NCBI RefSeq assembly: GCF_021390535.1 | Contig: NZ_JAJUXG010000034.1 | Span: 1 to 39,768 of the forward strand | Length of the DNA stretch: 39,768 bases | Direction of reading: 5' to 3' | Origin: Dyadobacter sp. CY312 | GTDB taxonomy: Bacteria; Bacteroidota; Bacteroidia; Cytophagales; Spirosomataceae | Part shown: piece by piece, positions 16,689-25,284 of the stretch | How the letters are laid out: each line of letters opens with the position of its first letter | How positions within the stretch are numbered: the stretch's first letter is position 1 | Made by a program: the position numbers and the translations under genes | Notes under the pieces: model-generated | What the model was told of the DNA's origin: nothing | The model's input: the letters and a program-made list of their open reading frames with translations, nothing else | Database searches by the model: none

Positions 16689-18133
16689 GGGTTCTGTGTA
16701 ATGGCTGGGTTCACATCAATGGCGCTTTGAGGTATCGGGAAAAGCAATTTATCGGCAGAAACGGGAATGCCTTTACTGGTTAAAACAGCTGCTGCGCGTC
16801 CGGTTCTGGCAAGATCAAAAAACCTGTGGAATTCAAAAGCAAGTTCTGTACGCCGTTCGTGCTCAATCGCCAATGCGAGTGTATTGTATTTTGCAGGATA
16901 ACCAGTTTGTCCGAAACCTGGCAGACCAACCCGTGCCCGAACCTGGTTGAGATAGGCAGGATCTCCGGTAGCTTCTGAGTAAAGCAAAAGTATATCGGCA
17001 TAACGGATAATTTCAAAATTCTGCCCGGCATATCGCCACAAAGGATCGAAAAATTTGAGCGTAAACGGATAGGCTATAAACTGATTGGTTTGCAGGTCCG
17101 TGTAACCCGGATATATTGACAAATCCTTTCTTGGATCATTCGCTTCATATTCACTGATCAAATCTGCCGTTGGTGTGTTCAATCCATCCCCGCGGAATGT
17201 TTCGGTACTTGCAGGAAGGTGAAATGCAAAGTGAAAAGGTGTGTAAGCCTGTTGATGCAAACTATTCACTTGGTTCTGACCAGCAAGGTATTGCACTTCG
17301 AGAACCGACTCTTTTGAGTTTTTTGTATCTGATTTAAAAAGGTGTGCAAAATCGCCTGAATTAACGGCTCCGTCCCGGTTGGCATCCAGAGAAAACAGTC
17401 CGATGTCTATAACTTCTTTGAGTTCAGATGCAGCCTTTGCTTTATCTCCCTGAATCAGATAAACCTTTCCCAGCAATGCGGATGCAGCATATTTTGTCGC
17501 ACGACCAATATCTGTCCCTGTATAACTCGCCGGCAGAACAGATTTGGCGGCGGTAAGGTCCGTGATGATCTGCTGATAAACTGTCTCTTTCTTTTCTCTG
17601 GCATATTGATAACTTTCCGTTGGAGTCACCACGGTAAGCGGCAAAGGGACATCGCCCCAGGCTTGTACGAGATTGAAAAGGATGACAGCGCGAACCAATC
17701 TGGCCTCTGCTTTCAGGCGCTCTTTTAATGCAGGCTGGCTGAATGTGACATCTGTTTTATCCAGTTGCAACAAAACATTATTGGCGATATACAAACCGTT
17801 GTAAGCCGTTTCCCAAGCCAGTTTTAACTTACCATTATCAGGCAGGATTTTATGCTTGTTAATCTCTTCGGGAAACGCATTCGCCCCGCTTGTAAACTGG
17901 ATGTAAACATTGTCCGAAAACAATTCACCGTACAGATCAGGAATTCCGCCTGCGTCATAAATACGCCCCAGCTGCCTGTAAACATCATTGGTAGCCTGGA
18001 CAAACTGGGTTTCGGTTTTATAAAAACTGCCGTCGGTTAGCCTTGTTTCGGGATACAAATCCAGCAGACTTTCCGAGCAGGAAGCAAGCAGAAATGTGAA
18101 TGAAATAGCGAGATATCTGTTTATATTTTTCAT
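16685..18133 (-). CDS. SusD/RagB-family glycan-binding outer-membrane lipoprotein
   Basis: The 482-residue protein has a lipoprotein signal ending LLASC (Cys19), followed by the SusD-typical SESLLDLYPETRLTDGSFYKT. The N-terminal SusD-like part contains TPR-type helices and the C-terminal half has the RagB signature around ALAIEHERRTELAFEFHRFFDLAR, given here by its ends (about residues 421-444). SusD proteins sit on the cell surface as lids of SusC transporters and capture oligosaccharides. It pairs with the SusC gene 14 bases upstream and overlaps the sulfatase downstream, so the captured ligand is probably a sulfated glycan. Confidence 0.95.
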   Translation of the reverse strand: MKNINRYLAISFTFLLASCSESLLDLYPETRLTDGSFYKTETQFVQATNDVYRQLGRIYDAGGIPDLYGELFSDNVYIQFTSGANAFPEEINKHKILPDNGKLKLAWETAYNGLYIANNVLLQLDKTDVTFSQPALKERLKAEARLVRAVILFNLVQAWGDVPLPLTVVTPTESYQYAREKKETVYQQIITDLTAAKSVLPASYTGTDIGRATKYAASALLGKVYLIQGDKAKAASELKEVIDIGLFSLDANRDGAVNSGDFAHLFKSDTKNSKESVLEVQYLAGQNQVNSLHQQAYTPFHFAFHLPASTETFRGDGLNTPTADLISEYEANDPRKDLSIYPGYTDLQTNQFIAYPFTLKFFDPLWRYAGQNFEIIRYADILLLYSEATGDPAYLNQVRARVGLPGFGQTGYPAKYNTLALAIEHERRTELAFEFHRFFDLARTGRAAAVLTSKGIPVSADKLLFPIPQSAIDVNPAITQNP

Positions 18134-18147
18134 AAAATCTGTCGGAA

Positions 18148-21100
18148 TTAAAGGCCTATGTTGATACCGAATGAATAGGTTTTGGAAGTAGGGTAGGGAT
18201 TGGCATTGACACCACGGCGGGATGCATCGGTCATATCGCCGCTGAAATTTTCAGGATCGTAAACAGGAATGTCCTTATGCGTAAACAGGTTCTGCCCTGT
18301 CAGATAGATACGCAGCGATGACAACCTGATTTTTTCCAGAATAGCAGCCGGGAAAGTGTAACCGAGCGTCAGGCTTTTTAGTCTGAAATAGGATCCGTCC
18401 TGAATCCAGTAGCTCGAAGGTGTCTTTTCATATCCGTTCTGATCAACAGAAAGTTTGTAGTGATAACCATCACCCGGTTCTGCTTCCGAACGCCATCTGT
18501 TCACTGCGCTTTGGTAATAATTACGGCCTTCATGATACAGCAACGAGCGGTGAATGTTTTCATCCAGCACATCGTTGCCCTGCACACCCTGAAACAGGAA
18601 ACTGAAATCGAATCCTTTGTAAGAGAAGTTGTTGGTCAGTCCCCAGATAAAATCAGGATTGTAATTCCCGATTTGCGTGCGGTCGTTGGCATCCAGTTTG
18701 CCGTCGCCATTTACGTCAACATAACGTCCGTCGCCCGGTGTAGCTGTACTGTAATGAGCCGGATCGGCGTCGATCTCACCCTGATTTTTGTAAACACCAT
18801 CATATTGGTATCCATAATAACTGAAAATCGGGCTGCCTACTTTGTTGATTTTCTGCATGCCGCTGAATACCGATGGCGTGAAAATCATTGGCGCATTGTC
18901 TGGCCCGAGCGCCAAAAGCTTATTGCGGTTTCCTGAAATGTTGAAACGTGTGCTCCATTTAAAACTTCCTTTTGAAATATTGTGAGAAGTGATGCTGAGC
19001 TCTATACCTTTATTTTCAAGTTTACCAATATTTTTGAATACACTCGTAAATCCGGACACAACCGGTACCGGAACGTCCAGGAGCAATCCATCGGAAACGG
19101 AGCGGTAAAAATCTCCCTCAATATTGATGCGGTTGGATAATAAACCCAGATCAAAACCAATGTTGAACTGCTGCGTGCGCTCCCATTTCAGATCCGGGTT
19201 GGTGATCGCAGAAGGATAATAAGATGCGCCCAGCGTATTACCAAAAGCTACCCGTCCTTGTGTCACCGATCCGATCCAGCGGTAATCATCAAAGCGGTCG
19301 TTACCCGTAAAACCATAACTCGCTCTCAGTTTCAGCTGACTGATCTGCGGAACCGATTTCAGGAACTCTTCCTGTGAAACCACCCAGCCAGCCGAAACTG
19401 CTGGGAACAGTCCCCATTTGTTATTGGGAGCAAAACGTGAAGAACCATCGCGCCTCAAACTTGCAGATACAAGATATTTTTCCTTGAAATTGTAATTCAA
19501 ACGCCCGAAGTAAGAAATGAGCGCACTTTTGTTTTTGTTATCCATCGATTGGAAAACTGTTCTTCCTGCGCTCAATGCCTTCAGTTCATCGTTGTCGTAG
19601 CCGCGTCTTTCCTGTAAGGTGTAGTAGTAATTACTGCTGTTGTACTCGGTACCGATAAGAGCGGATAAGTTGTGGCTTCCAAAACTTTTATCGTAGGTTA
19701 AAAGATTCTGATACGTGAAATTCAGTGTCCTGGCATTGGCCACGGACATACTTCCTTCGGTGTAATAAGCCGGTCCGAGTTGGTGGTCCCTTGCTGCGTA
19801 AGTGTCGTCGTCGGTGCGGTTGTAGAAATAATTCAGGGCCGTTTTGAAATTCAGACCGGGTAATAGTTTAAATCCTGCAAATACATTCCCCAATGCGTTG
19901 AACCTGCGGTGACGGATGTCATCGGTGATCTTGTATAGCGGATGTCCGTTTTGCGGACGGAAAAGAATGGCGTTGTAATTTTCAAAACCAGGTTGATTTG
20001 CCGGTGCTCCCAGATATCCGTTGGCACTGTAAACGGGATAAATGGAAGGATACTGAACTGCCCACTCAGCAATACGGTTAAACGGTTCTCGTTCCTGATC
20101 TAATGCAAGATTGGCAGACCCGCCAATTTCAAGCCAGTCGGTTACTTTGGTAACGGTGTTGAGGCCAATGGTGTATTTACTGTAATCGGAGGTTTGGATA
20201 ATCCCCTTTTGTCTCACAAACCCACCGGATACCAGATAAGTCGATTTATCCGTTCCGCCGCTCACGCTCAAATCCAGTTTGTTGACCGGCGTGACGCTGT
20301 AAATTTCATCCTGCCAGTCGGTATTTACCAGATTCTGAGGGTTATCAAAGGCAGTTGGCCAGGTGTACCGATAGTTTTTTCTCGCCTCCAGTGTATTCGG
20401 TGCAGAAGGATCGCCTCCGCTTTTAATCCAGCCATTTTGTGCAGCGTCAATAGATGCCTGTGCATATTCGGCAGAGTTCATCACCGGGATTTTGTCAATC
20501 ACCTGCTGAACGCCTGTTACAAAATTCAAATCAAGTTTGGCATGTCCCGATTTTCCCTTTTTTGTAGTGATCAATATAACCCCATTTGCTCCTCTCGAAC
20601 CGTAAATCGCTGCTGAGGCCGCATCTTTCAACACCTCAATGGATTCAATGATGGCAGGATTGATTAGGTTGAGGTCATAGTTTGGAGTCGGCAAACCGTC
20701 AACTACGATCAGCGGTGTGCTGCCTGCGGAAGCGGAATTGATCCCTCTCACTTGTATGGATGTAGATGTTCCCGGGCGTCCGTTGGCTGTGATCACCTGC
20801 ACACCGGCAATTTGTCCATAAAGTGTCTGTCCAATCTCCGGCGCTGGTCTTCCGGCAATTTCGCGGTCAATTTTGACCGTACCAACTGATCCTGTGATAT
20901 CGCCCCGCTTCTGTGTTCCGTAACCTACCACCACAACCTCATTCAGGTTTTGCAGATCATTGCGAAGTGTAATATTGATTACCGACTGATTGCCGACTGC
21001 CACTTCCTGTTTGATAAACCCGATAAAGGAAAACACCAGCACCGCATTTTCTTCGTCTACCACAGCCAGACTGTAATTTCCATCCTGATCCGTTACGGTA

Positions 21101-21603
21101 CCTTTGGTGGAGTTTTTAACCAGAATACTTACCCCGATAAGCGGCTCATTCTTCTCATCGGTAACCTTTCCGGTTATCACTTTTTCTATGGGTTGGTGGT
21201 TGGTAACACCCGCCGGTTCTGGGGCTTGAGGTAGTGCGACTGGCAATGTACGCAATACAATTACCTTGGACGTGGCCTGGTAGCTGATGCCTAATGGTTT
21301 AAGGTAATTATCCAGCACCTGGCCAATCGGTTCGTTCACTACTTTCAGAGAAACCTTGCGATTGGCATCAATGACTTTCGGACTGAATACAAACCGCACG
21401 TCGGCCTGCTTTTCAATTTGCTGTAACAGCTGACTGATTTTCTGTTCTTTCAAGTTGAGGTTTATTCTTCTTGTAAGTAAATCCTGAGCATGGATTTCGC
21501 GGGCAAATCCGCTTTCCAGAAAGCCGATAGCCAGAAGGATTTGAAGCAGTCCGATTTTCATGAGGCGGATCCATTGATTGTGAGCAAATACACTTTTTTG
21601 CAT
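18148..21603 (-). CDS. SusC/RagA-family TonB-dependent transporter with STN signalling domain
   Basis: This 1151-residue outer-membrane transporter has, in order, a signal region (about 1-40), an STN/secretin-TonB short domain (about 46-118), a carboxypeptidase-regulatory-like domain (about 143-225, GVSILVKNSTKGTVTDQDG), the SusC plug (VVVVGYGTQKRGDITGSV; DAASAAIYGSRGANGVILIT) and a barrel ending SFGINIGL. The STN domain is used by transporters that signal to a FecR-type anti-sigma factor, and such a gene lies directly upstream, so ligand binding probably induces this operon. It imports oligosaccharides with the SusD partner. The start ATG at 21603 lies after a 200-base leader with a GC-rich hairpin. 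Confidence 0.95.
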   Translation of the reverse strand: MQKSVFAHNQWIRLMKIGLLQILLAIGFLESGFAREIHAQDLLTRRINLNLKEQKISQLLQQIEKQADVRFVFSPKVIDANRKVSLKVVNEPIGQVLDNYLKPLGISYQATSKVIVLRTLPVALPQAPEPAGVTNHQPIEKVITGKVTDEKNEPLIGVSILVKNSTKGTVTDQDGNYSLAVVDEENAVLVFSFIGFIKQEVAVGNQSVINITLRNDLQNLNEVVVVGYGTQKRGDITGSVGTVKIDREIAGRPAPEIGQTLYGQIAGVQVITANGRPGTSTSIQVRGINSASAGSTPLIVVDGLPTPNYDLNLINPAIIESIEVLKDAASAAIYGSRGANGVILITTKKGKSGHAKLDLNFVTGVQQVIDKIPVMNSAEYAQASIDAAQNGWIKSGGDPSAPNTLEARKNYRYTWPTAFDNPQNLVNTDWQDEIYSVTPVNKLDLSVSGGTDKSTYLVSGGFVRQKGIIQTSDYSKYTIGLNTVTKVTDWLEIGGSANLALDQEREPFNRIAEWAVQYPSIYPVYSANGYLGAPANQPGFENYNAILFRPQNGHPLYKITDDIRHRRFNALGNVFAGFKLLPGLNFKTALNYFYNRTDDDTYAARDHQLGPAYYTEGSMSVANARTLNFTYQNLLTYDKSFGSHNLSALIGTEYNSSNYYYTLQERRGYDNDELKALSAGRTVFQSMDNKNKSALISYFGRLNYNFKEKYLVSASLRRDGSSRFAPNNKWGLFPAVSAGWVVSQEEFLKSVPQISQLKLRASYGFTGNDRFDDYRWIGSVTQGRVAFGNTLGASYYPSAITNPDLKWERTQQFNIGFDLGLLSNRINIEGDFYRSVSDGLLLDVPVPVVSGFTSVFKNIGKLENKGIELSITSHNISKGSFKWSTRFNISGNRNKLLALGPDNAPMIFTPSVFSGMQKINKVGSPIFSYYGYQYDGVYKNQGEIDADPAHYSTATPGDGRYVDVNGDGKLDANDRTQIGNYNPDFIWGLTNNFSYKGFDFSFLFQGVQGNDVLDENIHRSLLYHEGRNYYQSAVNRWRSEAEPGDGYHYKLSVDQNGYEKTPSSYWIQDGSYFRLKSLTLGYTFPAAILEKIRLSSLRIYLTGQNLFTHKDIPVYDPENFSGDMTDASRRGVNANPYPTSKTYSFGINIGL

Positions 21604-21698
21604 ACCTTTAAGAGGTTTTGTTATGGTAAAACATGTAATGGAACTTTCCGAAATGGTCTCTCATTCTCGAAAACTGCAAGACCATTCGGGCAACTTTT

Positions 21699-21726
21699 GG
21701 CCGGTGTTGTTGACGCAACGCCGGCC
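21699..21726 (-). promoter_or_regulatory. GC-rich hairpin in the FecR-SusC intergenic leader
   Basis: GGCCGGTGTTG (21699-21709) and CAACGCCGGCC (21716-21726) pair over 11 positions with one non-Watson-Crick pair and a 6-base loop. On the - strand the sequence before it reads TAAAAAGGCCGG, also found at the equivalent hairpin 32720-32749. On the + strand it resembles a terminator (followed by TTTTTA). It could stabilise the SusC mRNA, attenuate, or stop antisense transcription. Confidence 0.6.
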
Positions 21727-21804
21727 TTTTTACTGATTGATTTTGGTATTGGTAAAGTGTTCTGGGAATTTATCTGTTGATGGACAGACTGTGTTGCTGA
21801 TCTT

Positions 21805-22836
21805 TCAACAACCCGGTCCGGTGATGGTGACTTTGCCCTCGCTGACTGTGTAGGTGGCGTTGATAGCCATGCAAATGGCATCCAGTTTTTCCAGAAGATG
21901 CAGGTCCGCCAGGTTGGCCATCACTGCACAATGCTTCAATTTTTCCTGATCGAATTCAATGTTTACGCCGTATGCTTTACGGATATCTGCAAATAATCCG
22001 GACACCGGAATTTCACTTTGCATTTCAATCGTGCTTTCGGTTTTCCCGGCTGGCACGGCGTCCATACGGGAGCTGTTATCCTGCTTGTTGAGTGTGAGCT
22101 GCTCGTTTGGTTCAAGCAAGTTTGGTTTTGCGCTATTTTTGCCATCTGTTTTATCCTCGTAATAAACAGCCACTTTTCCGGTTTTTACCCGAACGGTGAT
22201 GTCATCATCCGCTTCAAAAGCACGGATGTTAAAACTTGTTCCCAGAACTTTGGTCACCGACTTGCCTGCGTACACAAAAAACGGTCTGTCAGGATTGCCG
22301 CTTACTTCGAAAAAGGCTTCTCCTGTAAGCTGAACCTCTCTTTTTTGTTTTTCAAAATGTTTCGGAAATGTAATGTAGCTCCCTGGTTTTAATACAACTC
22401 CGCTGCCGTCTTCAAGCCTAATCAGCTGTGAAATACCGCTTCTGTTTTCTTTTCGGATTGTTTGATTGTCAGCGGTTTGTATGGTGGGCGTGTCAAGTAT
22501 TCTTTTTCCTGCAAAAAACAGCCCGACAGCAACCAGGACAGATGCCGCAACACGAAGGAGCATTTTCAAAGGAAGCGTCCGGGCTGGTTTGCGGGAAGTT
22601 TTGAGCAGTATTTCCCTCACCGAGCCAGTCCGTTCGTTATCGGGCAAAGCGCTGTTCTTCGTTTTTATGGAACGTATAATTTCCTCCGCTTCCAGAAAGA
22701 TCCCGGCCTTTTCCGGATTTGAGAGGATCCAGTTGTCTTTGGCAAGTTCTTCCTCTGGCGTTGGGCGCAGTATGAGTGTTCTGAAACTTTCGTCCCATAG
22801 TAACTGCTCCAAAGTGTAATTGAGGTACTTGTCCAT
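21805..22836 (-). CDS. FecR-family anti-sigma factor
   Basis: The protein has 343 residues from the ATG at 22836, which fits the family start MDKYLNYTLEQLLWD and has GGAAGAGA about ten bases upstream. An ATG at 22911 would add 25 atypical residues. The N-terminal cytoplasmic part should hold the sigma factor, a single membrane helix lies at about 92-110, and the periplasmic FecR domain follows (LEDGSGVVLKPGSYITFPKHF; TGEAFFEVSG; VLGTSFNIRAF), then the DUF4974-type tail. It should relay binding at the SusC STN domain to the ECF sigma encoded just upstream. The last residues (TITGPGC) complete the usual secretin-like tail. Confidence 0.92.
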   Translation of the reverse strand: MDKYLNYTLEQLLWDESFRTLILRPTPEEELAKDNWILSNPEKAGIFLEAEEIIRSIKTKNSALPDNERTGSVREILLKTSRKPARTLPLKMLLRVAASVLVAVGLFFAGKRILDTPTIQTADNQTIRKENRSGISQLIRLEDGSGVVLKPGSYITFPKHFEKQKREVQLTGEAFFEVSGNPDRPFFVYAGKSVTKVLGTSFNIRAFEADDDITVRVKTGKVAVYYEDKTDGKNSAKPNLLEPNEQLTLNKQDNSSRMDAVPAGKTESTIEMQSEIPVSGLFADIRKAYGVNIEFDQEKLKHCAVMANLADLHLLEKLDAICMAINATYTVSEGKVTITGPGC

Positions 22837-22915
22837 GTGTATGATTTCTCTTCCAAAACCATTAGACACGCCGCCTGAGCCGATACCCTGTTTTTGAAAA
22901 ATAATTTTCAAAATA

Positions 22916-23506
22916 TTATAGAAACCAGCTGAATACGGCCATCAGGGAAATGTAAGCTATTGATAGCCAGTTTTTTCTGAGTTGGGTGAAAGATTTTTGT
23001 AAAAAGTTGGAAACAGACTGCGGCGTGATCTGCATCACTTCGGCGATTTCATTTCTATCCAGATCCTGAAAAAAACGGAGGTAAACGATTTCTTTCTGGC
23101 GCTCGGGAAGATCATTAAGCAGAGCGGTGATTTTACGGGTCAGGTATAGATTCTGCTCACGGGCAATGAGTGAATCCTCAATAGTAAAAACGGTTTCAAA
23201 AAGCACCTCTGGCAGTTCAGAATGAAAGTCGACAAAATCGTATTTCACTTTCCGGTGTATTCTCCGGCGCAAAGAGGATAACAGATAGGGACGAGCCGGA
23301 ATAGACTGGTCCAGAGCCTGACGCTTTTCCCAGATATTTAAAAACACATCCTGTATAGAATCCTTTACCAGATCTTTGTTTTTGGTGAATTTTGAGCCAT
23401 ACTGAAACATCAAAGCGTAGGTGGTGTCTACCAATGATTCAAAAGCCGCGGAATCACCAGCGATAAACAAGTGCCATAGTTCCTCTTCGGATAAAGATGC
23501 GGCCAT
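22916..23506 (-). CDS. ECF RNA polymerase sigma factor controlling the SusCD locus
   Basis: The protein has 196 residues, with region 2 (about 20-90, DLVKDSIQDVFLNIWEKR) and region 4 (about 125-175, LPERQKEIVYLRFFQDLDRN, then IAEVMQITPQSVSNFLQKS). It is a Bacteroidota-type ECF sigma paired with the downstream FecR protein. The start at 23506 is preferred because AAAGGAAAACCC precedes it and a -7 element (TATATTTG on the - strand, 23549-23556) would place the transcript start near 23541. The longer frame from 23551 would start upstream of that. The C-terminus is hydrophobic (IAYISLMAVFSWFL), which may tie it to the membrane or to FecR. Confidence 0.92.
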   Translation of the reverse strand: MAASLSEEELWHLFIAGDSAAFESLVDTTYALMFQYGSKFTKNKDLVKDSIQDVFLNIWEKRQALDQSIPARPYLLSSLRRRIHRKVKYDFVDFHSELPEVLFETVFTIEDSLIAREQNLYLTRKITALLNDLPERQKEIVYLRFFQDLDRNEIAEVMQITPQSVSNFLQKSFTQLRKNWLSIAYISLMAVFSWFL

Positions 23507-23548
23507 GGGTTTTCCTTTTTTAATAATGATCCAGATTGCAGAATGATG

Positions 23549-23556
23549 CAAATATA
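23549..23556 (-). promoter_or_regulatory. -7 promoter element of the sigma/FecR/SusCD operon
   Basis: Read on the - strand the sequence is TATATTTG, an exact TAnnTTTG match 43 bases before the sigma start. No TTTG is seen at -33. Confidence 0.45.
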
Positions 23557-23732
23557 GTAGTTAATTTATATTGTCCATAGAATTAATAGAGTATGTTGTA
23601 TTATTTGCAGAAGTCTGCCATTGAACAGGCTTGCAGTATTTAAGATTTACGGTAGGGACTGCAAACACAAGGATTTCTTGACACAATAAGTTGGAGTTGA
23701 TAATGATCGCTTAGAGGGTATATAAAAGAGCT

Positions 23733-23740
23733 TATATTTG
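23733..23740 (+). promoter_or_regulatory. -7 promoter element of the WYL regulator gene
   Basis: TATATTTG matches TAnnTTTG and lies 55 bases before the start at 23795. The leader after it contains a 6-bp hairpin, TGCAGG/CCTGCA (23755-23772). Confidence 0.4.
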
Positions 23741-23794
23741 AAAGTTATGTTTAATGCAGGAATGAACCTGCAAGCCTGAATAACCCGGAAGAAA

Positions 23795-24514
23795 ATGAAT
23801 GACAACGACCCGAAACGACTTTCAAGATTGACTGCAATTTTAACACAATTGCAAACAAAACGACTTTTGACTGCCTCTGAGCTAGCGAACAAATTTTCGG
23901 TTAGCAGCAGAACAATTTATAGAGACATTAAAGCATTGGAACAGGCGGGCATTCCCATCCTGACAGAAGAGGGGAAAGGGTATAAATTAATGGATGGTTA
24001 CCGGATTCCGCCGGTAATGTTTTCCGAAAGCGAGGCCAATGCTTTGATCACAGCGGAACAATTGGTGCTGAAAAACAAAGATGCGTCTTTTGTTAAGGAC
24101 TACGCTGATGCGATCAGTAAGATCAAGTCGGTATTACGAAACAACATAAAAGACAAAGCTAATTTACTCTCCAATCGCCTCCTATCGGGACAAAATGCCA
24201 ATAACGACCGGACAAGCAATAACTTATCGACCCTCCAGTTGGCTTTGACACATTTCAACCTTGTCAAAATAAAATATCATTCGCACGAAAATAACCAGAC
24301 CACGGAAAGAATTATAGAACCTTTTGCAATTTACACATCACAGGAAAACTGGTTGCTGGTAGCACTTTGCAGGATGAGAAATGATTACAGAGCGTTTCGC
24401 CTGGACAGGATTGAAAGTTTGTCGGTTCAAAGCCAGACATTTGAACCTCACAAAATAACCTTTGAGGAGTATTTTGAATTTTGTAGAAAAAAATGTCCAC
24501 CACCCTTGACATAG
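23795..24514 (+). CDS. WYL-domain transcriptional regulator (YafY/DeoR-like)
   Basis: The 239-residue protein has an N-terminal winged helix-turn-helix (HTH_11, about residues 10-65; LTASELANKFSVSSRTIYRD and the wing EEGKGYKL), a linker helix region (about 75-130) and a C-terminal WYL-like domain (about 145-225; IEPFAIYTSQENWLLVALCR, YRAFRLDRIESL). WYL domains bind small ligands or nucleic acid and usually set repression. It is transcribed away from the SusCD operon and precedes a GyrI-like ligand-binding gene by 52 bases. That pairing is common for this family in Bacteroidota and suggests joint sensing or detoxification of a small molecule, which is inference. Confidence 0.92.
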   Translation: MNDNDPKRLSRLTAILTQLQTKRLLTASELANKFSVSSRTIYRDIKALEQAGIPILTEEGKGYKLMDGYRIPPVMFSESEANALITAEQLVLKNKDASFVKDYADAISKIKSVLRNNIKDKANLLSNRLLSGQNANNDRTSNNLSTLQLALTHFNLVKIKYHSHENNQTTERIIEPFAIYTSQENWLLVALCRMRNDYRAFRLDRIESLSVQSQTFEPHKITFEEYFEFCRKKCPPPLT

Positions 24515-24566
24515 GGTTGTCACAGCAGCATTCGAGCTTTGCAACCTAATCAAAAACAAAAGGATA

Positions 24567-25118
24567 ATGAAAAGCTGCTTTGAAAACTTAATCCTCCTTG
24601 TATTAATGTTATGCTCATTCCCGACACAAGCTCAAACACAATCAGAAACCATGAACAATCAAACCATCGACAAATTTTATGTAATCGGAATTAGGACAAG
24701 AACAACCAATGAGAATGGACAATCGGCCAGGGACATTGAAGCATTGTGGAGCAAGTTTTGGGGAGAAGAGATTCAAAAGCAAATTCCAAATAAAATGAGT
24801 GATGAAATTTATGCGGTTTACACGGATTATGAAACTGATTTTACCAGCCCTTACACTACAATTGTAGGGTTGTCTGTAAGTTCGCTGGAAAATATTCCCG
24901 AAGGATTTATTGGTATAACAATTGAAACAAGTGCTTACCAAAAATTTGTTTCCCAAGGTAAAATGCCTGAGGCTGTCTTCAATACCTGGCTGGAAATATG
25001 GGGAAATAAGGAGTTAGGGTTAAAACGAGCCTATAAATCAGACTTTACTATTCACGGACAAAAATATTATGATGGGGATAGAGCGGAAGTAGAAACTTTC
25101 ATATCTGTTAAAGACTAA
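24567..25118 (+). CDS. Exported GyrI-like/effector-binding domain protein
   Basis: The 183-residue protein begins with a convincing signal peptide (ILLVLMLCSFPTQAQ, to about residue 23), then an AraC effector-binding/GyrI-like fold with the conserved IYAVYTDYETDFTSPYTT segment (about 93-110) and a C-terminal YYDGDRAEVETFISVK strand. GyrI-like domains bind cationic or hydrophobic small molecules and most are cytoplasmic. Here the domain appears exported. If translation began at the internal ATG at 24651 (MNNQTIDKFYVIG), the protein would be an ordinary cytoplasmic member. The signal-like N-terminus is in frame and well formed, so the longer form is favoured. It is probably co-transcribed with the WYL regulator. 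Confidence 0.82.
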   Translation: MKSCFENLILLVLMLCSFPTQAQTQSETMNNQTIDKFYVIGIRTRTTNENGQSARDIEALWSKFWGEEIQKQIPNKMSDEIYAVYTDYETDFTSPYTTIVGLSVSSLENIPEGFIGITIETSAYQKFVSQGKMPEAVFNTWLEIWGNKELGLKRAYKSDFTIHGQKYYDGDRAEVETFISVKD

Positions 25119-25238
25119 CCACTGTGGTCTTTAATTCTACAATGGTTTAGTCTTTAACTCTCTGTAAGATGAGGCGGTAGTATCATGTCTGATAACCTTT
25201 CGATGTGTATTCAAAGACAAATACAAAATTTATTTTTA

Positions 25239-25253
25239 ATTAGTATAAATAAT
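25239..25253. promoter_or_regulatory. Possible Fur-box-like palindrome upstream of the TonB receptor
   Basis: ATTAGTATAAATAAT is a 15-base imperfect palindrome (five of seven pairs) that lies right before the -7 element at 25256-25263. Its position suits repression by an iron regulator, but the match is weaker than at 34378-34392. Confidence 0.25.
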
Positions 25254-25255
25254 CT

Positions 25256-25263
25256 TATTTTTG
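25256..25263 (+). promoter_or_regulatory. -7 promoter element of the + strand TonB receptor/PepSY pair
   Basis: TATTTTTG matches TAnnTTTG and lies 21 bases before the ATG at 25285. It overlaps an upstream in-frame TTG (25261), which argues against that TTG as the start. Confidence 0.45.
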
Positions 25264-25284
25264 CGCGAAATTAACGTTCGTTTG

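Noticed and set aside
18460..18936. 158-codon + frame inside the SusC gene
   Set aside because: It is antisense to well-conserved SusC barrel sequence and shows no protein family features.
22837..22911. Longer start for the FecR protein at 22911
   Set aside because: The extra 25 residues are not typical of FecR proteins, while the ATG at 22836 begins the usual MDKYLNYT segment and has a purine-rich ribosome-binding-like stretch.
25261..25284. TTG start for the + strand TonB receptor
   Set aside because: The TTG is part of the TATTTTTG promoter element and would put polar residues before the signal peptide; ATG 25285 is better.
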